Positions 63,874-64,000 of a stretch of 64,000 bases of DNA are shown in pieces (the first letter of the stretch is position 1; every line of letters begins with the position of its first letter). The DNA is from an uncultured Prevotella sp. (GTDB lineage Bacteria > Bacteroidota > Bacteroidia > Bacteroidales > Bacteroidaceae), in contig CAMCBZ010000010.1 of NCBI GenBank assembly GCA_945873145.1, forward strand, positions 16,190-80,189. The letters are read 5' to 3'. Under the pieces are notes generated by a model. The model was not told where the DNA came from. It was given only the letters and a program-made list of their open reading frames with translations, and did not search any database. Position numbers and translations under genes: made by a program.

Positions 63874-64000
63874 ACATAAGTCACTTATCTTTCGACAGAA
63901 ACGCATATTTGTTTTTAGACAGAAAGACATATTATTAGGTCGGGAGAAGTAAGGCACTCATCATCTTATTTCTTAGACAGAATGAGTTTAGTCTCTCGCT
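63874..64000. other. Window end, repeated GACAGAA motif
   Basis: No gene is visible before the window ends. GACAGAA occurs at 63894, 63918 and 63976, mostly within TTAGACAGAA; too little sequence is available to say whether it is a repeat array. Confidence 0.4.

Noticed and set aside
63196..63957. N-terminal extension of the aspartyl protease by about 250 residues
   Set aside because: It runs antisense through the acetyltransferase gene and its own promoter; the ATG at 63195 opens a signal peptide.

Overview
The window comes from a member of the Bacteroidota, most likely Prevotellaceae. The reasons are SusC/SusD pairs, a Bacteroidetes maltose/starch gene set (GH97, GH13, large GH77), surface-type lipoproteins with acidic residues after the lipobox Cys, and many promoters with the Bacteroidetes -7 box TAnnTTTG. 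No rRNA, tRNA or CRISPR array was seen. The organism assignment is an inference from gene content, not from a marker gene.

Layout. 1-5.3 kb: 3' part of an SNF2 helicase, a lysine exporter split into two overlapping genes (LysO-type), and a GNAT-Nudix fusion. 5.4-17.8 kb: a minus-strand starch operon malQ - susB - pulA - susA-like, then a PAP2 phosphatase, a sugar MFS transporter and a LacI-family regulator. 17.8-19.4 kb: a REP-associated tyrosine transposase (RAYT) with flanking REP palindromes. 19.4-24.7 kb: a decayed sus cluster (susE-like, susD, 5'-truncated susC) abutting a truncated, frameshifted tyrosine recombinase. 24.9-35.7 kb: an intact susC-susD-susE-susF operon, a VapBC-like toxin-antitoxin pair, and a secreted alpha-amylase with a CBM26-like domain. 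35.7-42.6 kb: palindromic repeats, a two-gene chromate transporter, purL, an S24-type regulator and a DUF4248 protein. 42.8-61.9 kb: a region rich in phosphate functions: a TonB-dependent receptor with a beta-helix lipoprotein, a PiT-PhoU fusion transporter, serine acetyltransferase, YitT protein, AAA ATPase, OmpA lipoprotein, ppx, ppk1, an LRR protein with a lysine tail, an OprP/OprO-like porin and a PhoB/PhoR-like two-component pair. 62-64 kb: an aspartyl protease/PDZ protein and a maltose-type acetyltransferase.

Two regulatory codes can be read from the bases. (1) Four starch-related promoters (malQ operon, lacI, intact susC, alpha-amylase) each carry a GCAAACGTTTGC-type LacI-family palindrome whose centre lies exactly 61.5 bp upstream of the first T of the -7 box. 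(2) Four promoters in the phosphate region (TonB receptor, PiT, LRR-ppk1-ppx, porin) carry TGTMA-type half-sites every 10-11 bp. In three of them the half-sites fall in one register, 27/38/49 bp upstream of the -7 box; in PiT the outer sites are displaced by 1 bp. This geometry resembles an E. coli Pho box and suggests that the receptor/beta-helix pair belongs to a phosphate-starvation regulon.

The window also holds several small structured repeats with compensatory base changes, notably a cloverleaf-like element of about 100 bp present twice.
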